Source: Gilliamella mensalis
GTDB taxonomy: Bacteria; Pseudomonadota; Gammaproteobacteria; Enterobacterales; Orbaceae
DNA: 64,000 bases
Assembly (NCBI RefSeq): GCF_900103085.1
Contig: NZ_FMWR01000009.1
Location: 58,024 to 122,023 of the forward strand
Direction of reading: 5' to 3'
Part shown: piece by piece, positions 28,930-38,155 of the stretch
Numbering within the stretch: position 1 is the stretch's first letter
How the letters are laid out: every line of letters begins with the position of its first letter
Made by a program: the position numbers and the translations under genes
Notes under the pieces: generated by a model
What the model was told of the DNA's origin: nothing
Databases searched by the model: none
The model's input: the letters and a program-made list of their open reading frames with translations, nothing else

Positions 28930-30591
28930 CTAAAGGTAATAGTTAGGTTCGCAAGACGCTGACCAAACTAAATACTTTTCATACAGTTGTTGATATTTTG
29001 CTACCCGGTCAGCATTAGGCATAAAAGTGATTTCGATCTGACTAGACATAACTTTTTGCGCGGTTGGAATGTCTGGATAGAGATTGGCAGAAACAGCCGC
29101 AAAAATGGCAGCCCCAAGCGCACAACACTGTTCGGAATTGACGACTTTTAAGGGGCGATTCATCACATCCGCACAAACTTGCATAATCACGGGCGATTTT
29201 TTGGCGATGCCACCTAAAGCAACAATATTATTTACCGGCACATGCTGATTAATAAAACATTCCATAATCGCTCTTGCCCCAAATGCGGTAGATAAGATCA
29301 ATCCGCCAAATATTGTTAAAGCGTCGGTCGAAATAGTTAAATTGGTCATAACGCCTTTAAGTCTTTGATTTGCATAAGGCGTTCTGCGACCATTGAACCA
29401 ATCAAGAATCACTGGAATATTGTCTAGATTTGGATTTTGTGACCACTGTACAGCCAATTGATGCAATAATTGCTGTTTTAATTGTTCAACATTTAATTGC
29501 AATTCAGGCGAATGTATTGCTAACTGATCAAGCGGCCAACTAAGTAACTTTTGATACCATGCATAAATATCACCAAACGCCGACTGCCCAGCTTCAAGCC
29601 CAATATAATTGGCCATCACACTACCATCAACTTGACCACAAATACCTTTGATAGCACGATCTTTAATGACATTTCGTTCAGCCAATAAAATATCGCACGT
29701 AGATGTACCAATTACCTTTACCAAAGTATAAGGTTCAGCGCCGGCACCGACTGCCCCCATATGACAATCAAACGCACCGCCGGCAATGACAACTGATGGT
29801 GGTAAGCCTAATTTTTTAGCCCACATAGGGGTTAAGGTGCCAACTTTTTCCTCGGCAGTATATGTATCTTTAAATAGTGGGTATGGCAGTGCATTAACTA
29901 ATGACTCGTCAAGTTTTTCAAAAAATGCATAAGGCGGCAATCCCCCCCATTGTTCGCTCCAAAAACATTTATGACCCGCAGCACATCGACCTCGCTTTAT
30001 CTTATTTGGTGCTGTTGTACCTGATAATAAAGCCGGTACCCAATCACATAATTCAATCCATGAAGACGAAGCTTTCTTTACTGCATTATCTTGACCAAAA
30101 ATATGCATAATTTTTGCCCAAAACCATTCAGATGAATATACGCCACCACAATACGCCAAGTACTTAGAATAGGGTTCTGTTGCACACAGCTGATTGATAG
30201 CTTCAGCTTCATTTACTGCAGTATGATCTTTCCACAAAATAAACATCGCATTGGGATTATTCATAAATTCTGGTTTTAAAGCTAAAACGTCACCATTTTC
30301 ATCGATCGGTGCTGGGGTTGAACCGGTTGAATCAACACCAATGGCAACAACATAGTTAACATCAGTGTTAAGTTGTTTGACAACAGATTGAATAGCTTGT
30401 GTCATTGATTCAATATAATCAAGAGGATGGTGTCTAAATTGATTTTTTTTAGGATCACAAAACAACCCTTTTGCCCAACGAGGATAATAAACAACATCGG
30501 TGGCTAATTCCTGACCATTTTGACAATTAACCGCCAAAGCCCTGACAGAGTCACTACCAAAATCTAACCCAATTGCTATTTTTTTACTCAT
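28930..30591 (-). CDS. araB: Ribulokinase
   Basis: FGGY-type carbohydrate kinase that phosphorylates L-ribulose using ATP. The start is set at [21 protein letters not shown], which has GAGGTG nine bases upstream; a Met five codons earlier lacks this spacing. It has 553 residues. Motifs include the N-terminal phosphate loop [22 protein letters not shown], the catalytic-region [20 protein letters not shown] and the C-terminal [11 protein letters not shown] and [11 protein letters not shown]. It is the first gene of the arabinose operon, divergent from araC. Confidence 0.96.
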   Translation of the reverse strand: MSKKIAIGLDFGSDSVRALAVNCQNGQELATDVVYYPRWAKGLFCDPKKNQFRHHPLDYIESMTQAIQSVVKQLNTDVNYVVAIGVDSTGSTPAPIDENGDVLALKPEFMNNPNAMFILWKDHTAVNEAEAINQLCATEPYSKYLAYCGGVYSSEWFWAKIMHIFGQDNAVKKASSSWIELCDWVPALLSGTTAPNKIKRGRCAAGHKCFWSEQWGGLPPYAFFEKLDESLVNALPYPLFKDTYTAEEKVGTLTPMWAKKLGLPPSVVIAGGAFDCHMGAVGAGAEPYTLVKVIGTSTCDILLAERNVIKDRAIKGICGQVDGSVMANYIGLEAGQSAFGDIYAWYQKLLSWPLDQLAIHSPELQLNVEQLKQQLLHQLAVQWSQNPNLDNIPVILDWFNGRRTPYANQRLKGVMTNLTISTDALTIFGGLILSTAFGARAIMECFINQHVPVNNIVALGGIAKKSPVIMQVCADVMNRPLKVVNSEQCCALGAAIFAAVSANLYPDIPTAQKVMSSQIEITFMPNADRVAKYQQLYEKYLVWSASCEPNYYL

Positions 30592-30710
30592 CCAATTACA
30601 CCTCACACACTTATTAGTATGGATTTTTTCGGAAGAATAATTAATTTAACTTCAAATAAGTAGGTAATTTACTGCTAAAAATATAGACAATTCTGCCCAG
30701 ATAATTTGTT

Positions 30711-30730
30711 TTGTGATAAAGATCTCACAA
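30711..30730. promoter_or_regulatory. CRP-like palindrome in the araB-araC control region
   Basis: TTGTGA and TCACAA form a symmetric pair around AAAGATC-like bases. The spacing between TGTGA and TCACA is eight rather than the usual six, so it is a poor CRP site or a different operator. It lies midway between the divergent araB and araC. Confidence 0.35.
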
Positions 30731-30795
30731 TTAATACTATTCAAAAAAAATTTTTATGTAAAAATAAAAAATGTATAAGAGTTAGGAAGTAATAG

Positions 30796-31707
30796 ATGAG
30801 TAATGTGCAGCAAAATGATCCTTTACTACCGGACTATTCATTTAATGTCCATCTTGTATCTGGATTAACACCGATCGAAAAGTCGGGTAAATTTGATTTT
30901 TTTATAGATCGCCCAAAAGGATTAAATGGTTATATCATCAATCTGACCTATGCAGGACAAGGCACGATATACCGTAATAATGATTCATTTAACTGTCATC
31001 CTGGCGATTTTGTACTTTTTCCACCTAAAGAACCGCATCTTTATGGCCGTAAAGAGGATGAAAGCAACTGGTTTCATTTTTGGATCTATTTTAAACCAAG
31101 ATCTACATGGAAATATTTACTCTCTTGGGAAAACCGCATAGAAAACACCGGATTTTATCGCCCCAATATCAAAGTAAAAAAAGAACTGGAACAACTATTT
31201 ATTAAAATTGTCGAAATAGGACAATCCACCTCCATCTATTCAGAAAATTTAGCAATGAGCATGTTGGAACAATTTTTGATAAGACGAGCACAAGAAACAT
31301 CCAACAAATCTTCTAAAGACATTGATATAAGGGTGTTACAGGTTTGTAATTATTTGATTGATACTTTAGATGAAAACGAATTGATGTTAGATAACGTCGC
31401 ACAAAAAGTGTGTTTATCTGCATCACGAATTTCACATATTTTTAAAGATCAGATAGGAATGTCAATTGGCCAGTGGCGGCAAGAACAACGAATAAGCCGT
31501 GCAAAAATATTATTACAAACCACAAATTTAAGTATTGCCAATATTGGTCGATCAATTGGGTTTGAAGACCAGCTATATTTTTCGCGTATCTTCAAAAAAA
31601 GAATCGGACTTAGTCCACAAAAATATCGCAATAGTAGCCAAGAACAACATGAAAGGAAAATTAAAGACATTAATTCGCTTGATCTATACGGTAAAATAAC
31701 CAAATAG
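30796..31707 (+). CDS. araC: Arabinose operon regulator AraC
   Basis: Arabinose-responsive activator/repressor, 303 residues. The N-terminal cupin dimerisation domain shows YIINLTYAGQGTIYRNNDSF, CHPGDFVLFPPKEPHLYGR and WFHFWIYFKPR, close to E. coli AraC. The C-terminal domain has two helix-turn-helix units (NVAQKVCLSASRISHIFKDQ and NIGRSIGFEDQLYFSRIFKK). It is divergent from araB with about 200 bases between, the standard arrangement for arabinose control by DNA looping. The tail past the second helix-turn-helix is a little longer than in E. coli. Confidence 0.95.
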   Translation: MSNVQQNDPLLPDYSFNVHLVSGLTPIEKSGKFDFFIDRPKGLNGYIINLTYAGQGTIYRNNDSFNCHPGDFVLFPPKEPHLYGRKEDESNWFHFWIYFKPRSTWKYLLSWENRIENTGFYRPNIKVKKELEQLFIKIVEIGQSTSIYSENLAMSMLEQFLIRRAQETSNKSSKDIDIRVLQVCNYLIDTLDENELMLDNVAQKVCLSASRISHIFKDQIGMSIGQWRQEQRISRAKILLQTTNLSIANIGRSIGFEDQLYFSRIFKKRIGLSPQKYRNSSQEQHERKIKDINSLDLYGKITK

Positions 31708-32214
31708 CACAATTGGTATAAACTTAATAATCTTGCTAGATATGGCTATTGAGTTTTAAAAAAAGGGCAAACTATATAGCTTATCCTCATATTATTTGCA
31801 GTAATTTGAGAAAAGTCTGTAATAAATATATGCCTACAGCAAGATTATTCCCTTATCTATTTTTAGACAATTATTTCAATCATAAGAAGATAAAAATTTA
31901 TTTTTTTCAAGATATTAAATTTTATGTCTCAATCTTTTCTCAAATTATAATTAGATTTATCTGAAATTTTTCCTCAATCAACACAAGAATGGAACAACTG
32001 AACAATCAAATACAACCTAATAATAATTCTTTTTAGTAATCGATATCTTCTAGTGAAATTGTATTTTCACTTAAACGGAAATATTTGCAATTAAAACAAA
32101 TAACTGTTTATAAAAATACCGTTCAATAAGGTTACATTATTGGGCAATAAAAATAAAATAATAATAATAAAAACAATAGGATACCGTATTGATTTGGTAT
32201 CCTATTGATTACAA
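31708..32214. other. 507-bp intergenic region between araC and btsT
   Basis: Convergent spacer. Apart from the btsT terminator at its right end I see no gene, RNA or repeat in it. A 71-codon open frame at 31749-31964 has no ribosome site or recognisable content. Confidence 0.55.
32165..32207 (-). terminator. Terminator after btsT
   Basis: A perfect 12-bp stem (CAATAGGATACC, 32174-32185 with 32196-32207) around a 10-base loop. On the minus strand it is followed by TTTTTATTATTAT. It starts eight bases after the btsT stop codon. Confidence 0.85.
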
Positions 32215-34362
32215 CTAGTGTGACATTGACGTTTTGACACCGCCTTTTGGAATTGGTACATAAGCGGTTTCTTTATCAGTTCTTTGCTTATTATTACGTA
32301 CTTTAAGCGCTGTTTTAATACCAAAGAAGATAATACTGTAAACAACCAATAAGAATAAAATACTTAACCCTGCATTGGTATAATTATTAATGACAATGTG
32401 ATGCATATTATCGATTTGTTGTGGCGTTAAATCACTACCTTCAGCAATTCGACGATTGTAGTCGTTAGCTAAATAAAAGAAGCCTTCTAATTGTGGATTA
32501 TTACTAAATAATTTCAGTGCTAATGCCCATGTAGTACAGATTAATAACCATATAGCGGGAATGATTGTTACCCAAACATATTGAGCACGTTTCATTTTAA
32601 TTAATACAACTGTGGCTAACACTAATGCAACCGCAGCTAGCATTTGATTAGAGATACCAAATAGTGGCCACAAGCTCTTAACACCACCTAGTGGATCAAC
32701 CACACCTTGATAGAGTAAATAACCCCATAAACCCACACAACCTAAAGTGCCAATAAAGCCAGCAACAAGGGAGTCTGTTTTTTTCAAAAATGGGACAAAA
32801 TTACCCAACAAATCTTGCAACATAAAGCGACCAGATCGAGTCCCTGCATCAAGGGCAGTTAAAATAAATAGTGCTTCAAACAAAATACCAAAATGGTACC
32901 AAAAACCCATATTTGCACCGGGTAAAATTTGGTGGAACACATGCGCAATACCAACCGCTAATGTTGGCGCACCGCCGGCACGATTTAAGACTGATGGTTC
33001 ACCAATGTCTTTTGCTGTTTGTATGATTTGCTCAGGTGAAATAACAAATCCCCAAGAACTAACAGTTGCCGCAGCATGGGCTGTTACCTCTTGTAATTGA
33101 GCCATAATCATTGAGGCATCTTCCGTACCGAGTCTATGCAGATCTGGCATAGTAATGCCCAACGCCGCAGGTGGTGTATTCATTGCAAAATAAAGACCTG
33201 GCTCAATAATTGAGGCGGCAACTAAAGCCATCATTGCAACAAATGATTCCATCAACATTGCACCATATCCAATAAAACGCGCATCGTTTTCATTGGCAAG
33301 TAATTTAGGTGTAGTACCTGATGAAATTAAGGCGTGGAAACCAGAAACTGCACCACAAGCGATGGTAATAAATAAGAATGGGAATAATGCCCCTTTCCAA
33401 ACTGGTCCTGTACCATCAACGTATTGTGTAATTGCTGGCATTTTTAAATCAGGGTTTAAAATAACAATACCAATAGCTAAACCTACAATCACCCCAATTT
33501 TTAGGAACGTGGCTAAATAGTCTCGTGGCGCTAGAATTAACCATACAGGTAACATTGCTGAAACCAGCGCATAGCCAACCAATACATAAGTGATGGTCGT
33601 TGCTTTGAACGTTAAAGCGGGTCCCCAATATGCATCATGAGCAATTACACCACCAAACCAGATAGATAAAACAAGTAGCACAATACCGATGATCGATACT
33701 TCTGCTACTCGACCTGGCCGAATAAATCGCATATAGATCCCCATAAATAAAGCAATCGGTACAGTTGAACAAACTGTAAACACGCCCCATGGACTCTCAG
33801 CCAAAGCTTTAACAACGATGAGTGCTAACACCGCTAAAATGATGAGCATAATCAAGAAACAACCAAATAGAGCAATGGTTCCCGGAATAGGTCCCATTTC
33901 TTCTTTAATCATTTCGCCTAAAGATGATCCATTCCGGCGAGAAGATAAATACAGCACCATAAAGTCTTGCACTGCACCAGCAAAAACCACACCAGCAAGC
34001 AGCCACAGTGTGCCGGGTAAATAACCCACTTGCGCTGCAAGTACGGGACCGACTAAAGGACCAGCACCTGCGATTGCAGCAAAATGATGCCCAAATAATA
34101 CATATTTATTTGTGGGAACATAATTTAAACCATCATTATTAATGACAGCTGGTGTTGCTCGAGTGGGATCTAATTGCATCACTTTTTTAGCAATATATAA
34201 GCTATAATATCGATATGCGACCAGATAAATCGAAACTGCTGCTGCTACAATCCAAAGTGCACTAATATGTTCACCTCGCCGCAGTGCAATAACTGCTAAG
34301 CAGCATGCACCAACTAAAGCTAAGATGAACCATAGAATGTGTTTACATACTTTATTATTCAT
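32215..34362 (-). CDS. btsT: Pyruvate/H+ symporter BtsT (CstA family)
   Basis: A 715-residue, many-helix inner-membrane transporter that takes up pyruvate with protons under nutrient limitation. It is almost collinear with E. coli BtsT (YjiY) and clearly closer to it than to CstA: LRRGEHISALWIV, VAYRYYSLYIAKKVM, FGHHFAAIAGAGPLVGPVLA, SSGTTPKLLANENDARFIGY and the C-terminal DKETAYVPIPKGGVK. The regulators btsS and btsR lie just upstream on the same strand, so target and two-component system form one locus here. A BtsR-type direct repeat lies about 250 bases before the start codon. Confidence 0.94.
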   Translation of the reverse strand: MNNKVCKHILWFILALVGACCLAVIALRRGEHISALWIVAAAVSIYLVAYRYYSLYIAKKVMQLDPTRATPAVINNDGLNYVPTNKYVLFGHHFAAIAGAGPLVGPVLAAQVGYLPGTLWLLAGVVFAGAVQDFMVLYLSSRRNGSSLGEMIKEEMGPIPGTIALFGCFLIMLIILAVLALIVVKALAESPWGVFTVCSTVPIALFMGIYMRFIRPGRVAEVSIIGIVLLVLSIWFGGVIAHDAYWGPALTFKATTITYVLVGYALVSAMLPVWLILAPRDYLATFLKIGVIVGLAIGIVILNPDLKMPAITQYVDGTGPVWKGALFPFLFITIACGAVSGFHALISSGTTPKLLANENDARFIGYGAMLMESFVAMMALVAASIIEPGLYFAMNTPPAALGITMPDLHRLGTEDASMIMAQLQEVTAHAAATVSSWGFVISPEQIIQTAKDIGEPSVLNRAGGAPTLAVGIAHVFHQILPGANMGFWYHFGILFEALFILTALDAGTRSGRFMLQDLLGNFVPFLKKTDSLVAGFIGTLGCVGLWGYLLYQGVVDPLGGVKSLWPLFGISNQMLAAVALVLATVVLIKMKRAQYVWVTIIPAIWLLICTTWALALKLFSNNPQLEGFFYLANDYNRRIAEGSDLTPQQIDNMHHIVINNYTNAGLSILFLLVVYSIIFFGIKTALKVRNNKQRTDKETAYVPIPKGGVKTSMSH

Positions 34363-34547
34363 AATGATTCTCTTTGTAATTTATAAGATTAATTAGTTTG
34401 ATACTTAATACCATAACATATAGTGCTAATAACCTAGTAACTTGCAACAAGCTAAAAACCAACCAATTATAGTTATCATTGTGCGATTCATTTTTATATG
34501 CTTTTAAAGTATTAGCCACCTGCTAAAGGCCTTTTATGTTCAACTCT

Positions 34548-34577
34548 ATAGTAAGTTTTTACTTTTAAGAATGACAA
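34548..34577 (-). promoter_or_regulatory. Candidate btsT promoter
   Basis: On the minus strand TTGTCA (34572-34577) and TACTAT (34548-34553) are separated by 18 bases. The BtsR-type repeat ends about 33 bases upstream of the -35 box, a reasonable place for an activator. Confidence 0.45.
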
Positions 34578-34609
34578 TAGTATTTAGGTTATAGGTTAAA
34601 TTAAGAAGA

Positions 34610-34638
34610 TGAGTGGTTAAAATTAGCGAGTTAGCGGT
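34610..34638 (-). promoter_or_regulatory. BtsR-type direct repeat upstream of btsT
   Basis: On the minus strand ACCGCTAA (34631-34638) and ACCACTCA (34610-34617) are separated by exactly 13 bases. The motif I recall for E. coli BtsR (YehT) at yjiY is ACC(G/A)CT(C/T)A repeated with 13-bp spacing; the second half fits fully and the first at seven of eight positions. Confidence 0.7.
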
Positions 34639-34651
34639 AAAGAAACTCGCT
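34625..34651 (-). terminator. Hairpin after btsR, overlapping the BtsR site
   Basis: AGCGAGTT (34625-34632) pairs with AACTCGCT (34644-34651). On the minus strand it is followed by AATTTTA, a weak T-run. It lies 26 bases past the btsR stop and shares bases with the BtsR-type repeat. Confidence 0.5.
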
Positions 34652-34676
34652 ATAAAGCAAAGATCTATCTAGATTA

Positions 34677-35396
34677 TTATAATCCTAATATCTCTTTAAG
34701 CGGTTTTAAGTAACGCCGACTAACAGGTACAGAAACATCATTGATTAGAATAACTTCAACACCACTGGCTTGATTAAAGCGAATTTCTTTAAGTTTTTTT
34801 ATATTAATCAGATATTGCCGATGACACCGAACAAAGTATGTTTTATCCTCAAGCGTTTTTAAGGTTAGTTCTGTCAAATACTCATTATTGGTTTGATTAA
34901 ACACATAAATACCACTTATTTTAGAGGCTATATAAAATACATCATCAAGATTTAATAAATAAATTCGGTTATATCCAACGCAAGGAATATATTTCAGAAT
35001 TTGATTAACACCGTCTAATTGATTAATATTTCCTGAAAAACAATGATTATGCAGACGATATAATGTTTTATTTAACCTTTCTTGCTCTATGGGTTTGAGT
35101 AAGTAATCAAATGCTTGTTCTTCAAAGGCTTTAACCGCAAATTCACCATACGCAGTTAAAAATACAATTCTTGGCATCGTTTCAGGATCAAGCATTGATA
35201 ACATTTCAATACCGTTTATTTTGGGCATTTGAATATCTAAAAATACGACATCGGGTTGAAGTCGATGAATCTCACGAATCGCTTCCATAGCATTATTACA
35301 TTCAGCGACAATGCAAATTTCCGGATCGGCTTCAAGCAAGTAGCTTAAATTTTCACGTGCAGGTAATTCATCATCAACAATGATAACATTTAACAT
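34677..35396 (-). CDS. btsR: LytTR-family response regulator BtsR
   Basis: DNA-binding response regulator, 239 residues. The receiver domain (about 1-120) has acidic residues VDDE at 7-10, the phosphoacceptor Asp54 in VFLDIQMPKINGIEML, and LTAYGEFAVKAFEEQAFDYL. The C-terminal LytTR domain (about 140-239) has FVRCHRQYLINIKKLKEI and VPVSRRYLKPLKEIL. It resembles E. coli BtsR (YehT), which activates btsT. The start shares one base with the btsS stop (TAATG), so kinase and regulator are translationally coupled. Confidence 0.93.
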   Translation of the reverse strand: MLNVIIVDDELPARENLSYLLEADPEICIVAECNNAMEAIREIHRLQPDVVFLDIQMPKINGIEMLSMLDPETMPRIVFLTAYGEFAVKAFEEQAFDYLLKPIEQERLNKTLYRLHNHCFSGNINQLDGVNQILKYIPCVGYNRIYLLNLDDVFYIASKISGIYVFNQTNNEYLTELTLKTLEDKTYFVRCHRQYLINIKKLKEIRFNQASGVEVILINDVSVPVSRRYLKPLKEILGL

Positions 35397-37090
35397 TAAA
35401 TACTTATATCCTCTTGCAAAGGTAATATTAGCATTACTTTAGTAAACTCATCGGGTTTACACACTATCTTTATACCATATTTTTCGCCATAACGAATTTT
35501 AATTCGTTTATCAACTAAATTCAGCCCCAAGCCTTTGGTGTCTTTTTTATGTTCACGGTAATGACCAGCATTATCAATCACGTCTAAAACTAATGATTGA
35601 TCCAGATTATAAGCACAAATAGTTACCTTGCCACTACCAAGCAATTGAGATGTACCATGTTTAATGGCATTTTCAACAATAGGTTGTAACGTAAAAGCGG
35701 GTAGTTTTGCATATTCCAATTCAGGCGGAATATCGATTTTGATCGTCAACTGATCCATAAACCGCATTTTCTCGATTTGCAAGTATGCATTAACGTGATC
35801 TATTTCATCTTTTAGGGTGACAATTTCTTCCGTTCGCTTTAAATTTTTGCGGAAAAAGGTAGACAGGTTTTGTACAAGTTGCGATGCTTGTGCTTTATCA
35901 CGGCGAATAACGGCCAGTAACGTATTTAAGGCATTAAATAAAAAGTGAGGATTAACTTGTGCATGTAGCAGCTTAATTTCGGTTTTAGATAACAGTTGTT
36001 TATAGTGCTCATTTTGCCCTGCCAAAATTTGTGCAGATAATAAACTTGCAATACCTTCGCCAAGCGTGCGATTAATTGAACTAAATAACGTATTTTTTGC
36101 CTCGTAAAGCTTAATTGTACCCACAACCGTATTATTTTCTCCCCTCAGAGGAATAACCAGTGTTGACCCTAAACGGCAAATTTTATTTATTGAGCACTGA
36201 TAAGGCTGATGAATCCCATCAAGGTATTGTACCTCATTTTTTTCGATCGCTTCTAAGGTACTATTGGATGTGATTAATGTACCTGGTAGATGATGATCAT
36301 CACCAATACCAATAAAAGCCAGTATCTTTTCGCGATCAGTAATTGAAACAGCACCAATATCAAGCGCTTGATAAATGATTTCGGCCACTTTAGTACTATT
36401 TTGTTGATTAAAACCATCACGTAACAAACCTTCTGTACTGACCGCAATTTTTAATGCCTTAGCAGAAAAAGCTGAAGTATATCGTTCAAAGATCGCCCGT
36501 CTATCAAGCAAAATTCGCATAAACATTGCAGCACCAATGCTATTGGCAACAATCATTGGCACTGCAATGCACCTAACTGCATGCAAGACCACATCATAAG
36601 GTCTTGAAATGAATAACACTAAAATCATTTCGAGCGATTCAACTAACAAGCCTAATACACCGACTAAAAGAGGGTTATAAATAAGATCAACTCGCCCCCT
36701 TTTCATCAATAAATAATGCAGTAACCCACTAATTAACCCAATTAAAATTGTCGATAACATACAACTATCAGCGGTAATACCGCCTAAAGTATAACGATGA
36801 ACTCCACCGGTAATACCCACTAAAAGCCCAACTATTGGTCCACCAAGTAATCCCCCTAATATAGCGCCAATTGCGCGTGTATTCGCGATGGTGTCTTCAA
36901 TATGCAAACCAAAATAACTACCCATAATACAAAATAACGAAAAAATACAGTAACAAACTAATTTGTGAGGCAAATGTACTGTCACTTGCATAAGTGGAAT
37001 AACGATCGGCGTTTTACTTAGTAAATAAGCAATCACTAAATAAACGCACATTTGTTGAAGAAGCTGTAGGACAAGATCAAATTCAAACAT
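35396..37090 (-). CDS. btsS: LytS-type sensor histidine kinase BtsS
   Basis: Membrane sensor for extracellular pyruvate, 564 residues, closely similar to E. coli BtsS (YehU). The N-terminal 5TM-5TMR_LytS domain covers about residues 5-195 (QVTVHLPHKLVCYCIFSLFC, ANTRAIGAILGGLLGGP). A GAF-like domain follows at about 215-350 (IGIGDDHHLPG, STLVIPLRGENNTVVGTIKL). The kinase core has the conserved His382 in HAQVNPHFLFNALNT, and the ATPase domain shows FTLQPIVENAIKHGTSQLLG and KGLGLNLVDKRIKIRYG. It is the first gene of btsSR, with a heptamer repeat tract about 100 bases upstream. Confidence 0.94.
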   Translation of the reverse strand: MFEFDLVLQLLQQMCVYLVIAYLLSKTPIVIPLMQVTVHLPHKLVCYCIFSLFCIMGSYFGLHIEDTIANTRAIGAILGGLLGGPIVGLLVGITGGVHRYTLGGITADSCMLSTILIGLISGLLHYLLMKRGRVDLIYNPLLVGVLGLLVESLEMILVLFISRPYDVVLHAVRCIAVPMIVANSIGAAMFMRILLDRRAIFERYTSAFSAKALKIAVSTEGLLRDGFNQQNSTKVAEIIYQALDIGAVSITDREKILAFIGIGDDHHLPGTLITSNSTLEAIEKNEVQYLDGIHQPYQCSINKICRLGSTLVIPLRGENNTVVGTIKLYEAKNTLFSSINRTLGEGIASLLSAQILAGQNEHYKQLLSKTEIKLLHAQVNPHFLFNALNTLLAVIRRDKAQASQLVQNLSTFFRKNLKRTEEIVTLKDEIDHVNAYLQIEKMRFMDQLTIKIDIPPELEYAKLPAFTLQPIVENAIKHGTSQLLGSGKVTICAYNLDQSLVLDVIDNAGHYREHKKDTKGLGLNLVDKRIKIRYGEKYGIKIVCKPDEFTKVMLILPLQEDISI

Positions 37091-37196
37091 AAAACTAAGT
37101 TAACTTACCCTTAACACTAATTAAACGTAACTGTTTCGCTTTTTCTTGGTGTGTCATTTTTGATAATAGATCATCGATAAAAACTTTCTTTTCTTC

Positions 37197-37230
37197 TTTT
37201 TGTTTTTTGTTTTTTGTTTTTTGTTTTTTT
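37197..37230 (+). repeat. Heptamer tract TTTTTTG upstream of btsS
   Basis: Four tandem TTTTTTG units followed by TTTTTTT. On the coding strand of btsS this is a CAAAAAA-type tract 107-140 bases before the start codon. Such tracts change length by slippage and add DNA curvature. Confidence 0.8.
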
Positions 37231-37504
37231 AAATTCCCTTAACTTCTTTTATTTTACAATTGGAATTTGGGGCAAACACAAACAGCTTTTCAAAAAAGGG
37301 GAAAAATAAAAATAGAACTAAACTTGCATCATAATAATATGGTTATAATTAAAAAAACAATTAAATAGTATATTGATAATAAATTATTTTTGATGCCAAT
37401 AACATATATAGTTAAATATAGTTAAAGCGCATCTCACTTATTACATAAGTGTATATACTGAAATTTGTCTATTACTTAAACTTATAATAAACCGCAATTT
37501 CTGC

Positions 37505-37533
37505 AGGAAAATATTACCGACAATTATCGGCAA
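37505..37533 (-). terminator. Terminator after yajQ
   Basis: TTGCCGA and TCGGTAA pair (one G-U) on the minus strand at 37514-37520 and 37527-37533, followed by TATTTTCC. It lies 18 bases after the yajQ stop. Confidence 0.55.
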
Positions 37534-37550
37534 TATCAATTAAATAACGA

Positions 37551-38042
37551 TTAGTCTCTAAAGTTAGTAAACTGAAACGGTTGACCAAATTCGCCATTTC
37601 GAACTAATGCCATAGTCGCTTGTAAATCATCGCGTGATTTACCGGTCACGCGAACCTGTTCACCTTGCACTTGAGCTTGCACTTTAATTTTGCTGTCTTT
37701 AATTGCTTTTACAATCTTTTTGGCTAATTCTTTATCAATGCCCTGCTTAAGTTTAACAGTAATGCTATAAAGTTTACCGCTATGATCCATTTCTTCAGGG
37801 ATCTCAAGTGCACCACCGTCAATACCGCGCTTGGCTAACTTGTCACGTAAAATATCCAATAATTGTTGCACTTGGAAATCAGATTGGCTTGTTGCTTTAA
37901 TCGTTTCATTTTTTTCATTTAATTCAAACGATGCTTCAACGTTTTTAAAATCCCAACGGGTAGTTAATTCTCGAGTCGCATTTTCAACACCATTTTTAAC
38001 TTCAGGCATTTGAATTTCTGAAACGATATCAAAAGAAGGCAT
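37551..38042 (-). CDS. yajQ: YajQ-family nucleotide-binding protein
   Basis: A small cytoplasmic protein of 163 residues, the usual YajQ length. Diagnostic motifs are the N-terminal [38 protein letters not shown] and the C-terminal [19 protein letters not shown]. Family members bind nucleotides, and some have been reported to bind cyclic di-GMP. The specific role here is not shown by context. dapD lies 113 bases upstream with a hairpin between. Confidence 0.93.
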   Translation of the reverse strand: MPSFDIVSEIQMPEVKNGVENATRELTTRWDFKNVEASFELNEKNETIKATSQSDFQVQQLLDILRDKLAKRGIDGGALEIPEEMDHSGKLYSITVKLKQGIDKELAKKIVKAIKDSKIKVQAQVQGEQVRVTGKSRDDLQATMALVRNGEFGQPFQFTNFRD

Positions 38043-38105
38043 AAGTTCTCCTCTTCTAATGGTTATAAAATATAAATAAATTTATTAAGGCAAGTGAACT
38101 GTATT

Positions 38106-38129
38106 TGCTGCCTGATAATTTAGGCAGCA
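38106..38129. repeat. Hairpin between dapD and yajQ
   Basis: TGCTGCCT (38106-38113) pairs perfectly with AGGCAGCA (38122-38129) around an eight-base loop. It follows the dapD stop on the minus strand. No T-run follows there, so termination would be weak or incomplete. Confidence 0.5.
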
Positions 38130-38155
38130 TTTAAATTTATACTTATTGATTACAA

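Larger units (their letters stand above)
34363..34676. other. 314-bp control region between btsR and btsT
   Basis: Holds, from the btsR side, a hairpin (34625-34651), a BtsR-type direct repeat (34610-34638), a candidate promoter (34548-34577) and a leader of roughly 175 bases before the btsT ATG. No small gene is seen in the leader. Confidence 0.6.
37091..37550. other. 460-bp intergenic region between btsS and yajQ
   Basis: Very AT-rich and without a recognised gene. It contains the TTTTTTG repeat tract (37197-37230), a direct repeat ATATAGTTAA (twice in 37405-37424), a 7-bp inverted repeat CACTTAT-TAC-ATAAGTG (37435-37451) and the yajQ terminator. Confidence 0.6.

Noticed and set aside
30618..30634. 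TCCATA-containing segment resembling an AraC half-site on the minus strand near araB
   Set aside because: Only the ATCCATA end matches well, and it lies 27-43 bases from the araB start codon, too close for a site that should overlap the -35 box.
31749..31964. 71-codon open frame between araC and btsT
   Set aside because: No ribosome site, non-ATG start, AT-driven composition rich in Ile, Phe, Tyr and Lys, no recognisable motif.
32215..34362. Carbon starvation protein CstA
   Set aside because: Sequence details (N-terminus, C-terminal DKETAYVPIPKGG) and adjacency to btsSR favour BtsT over its paralogue CstA.
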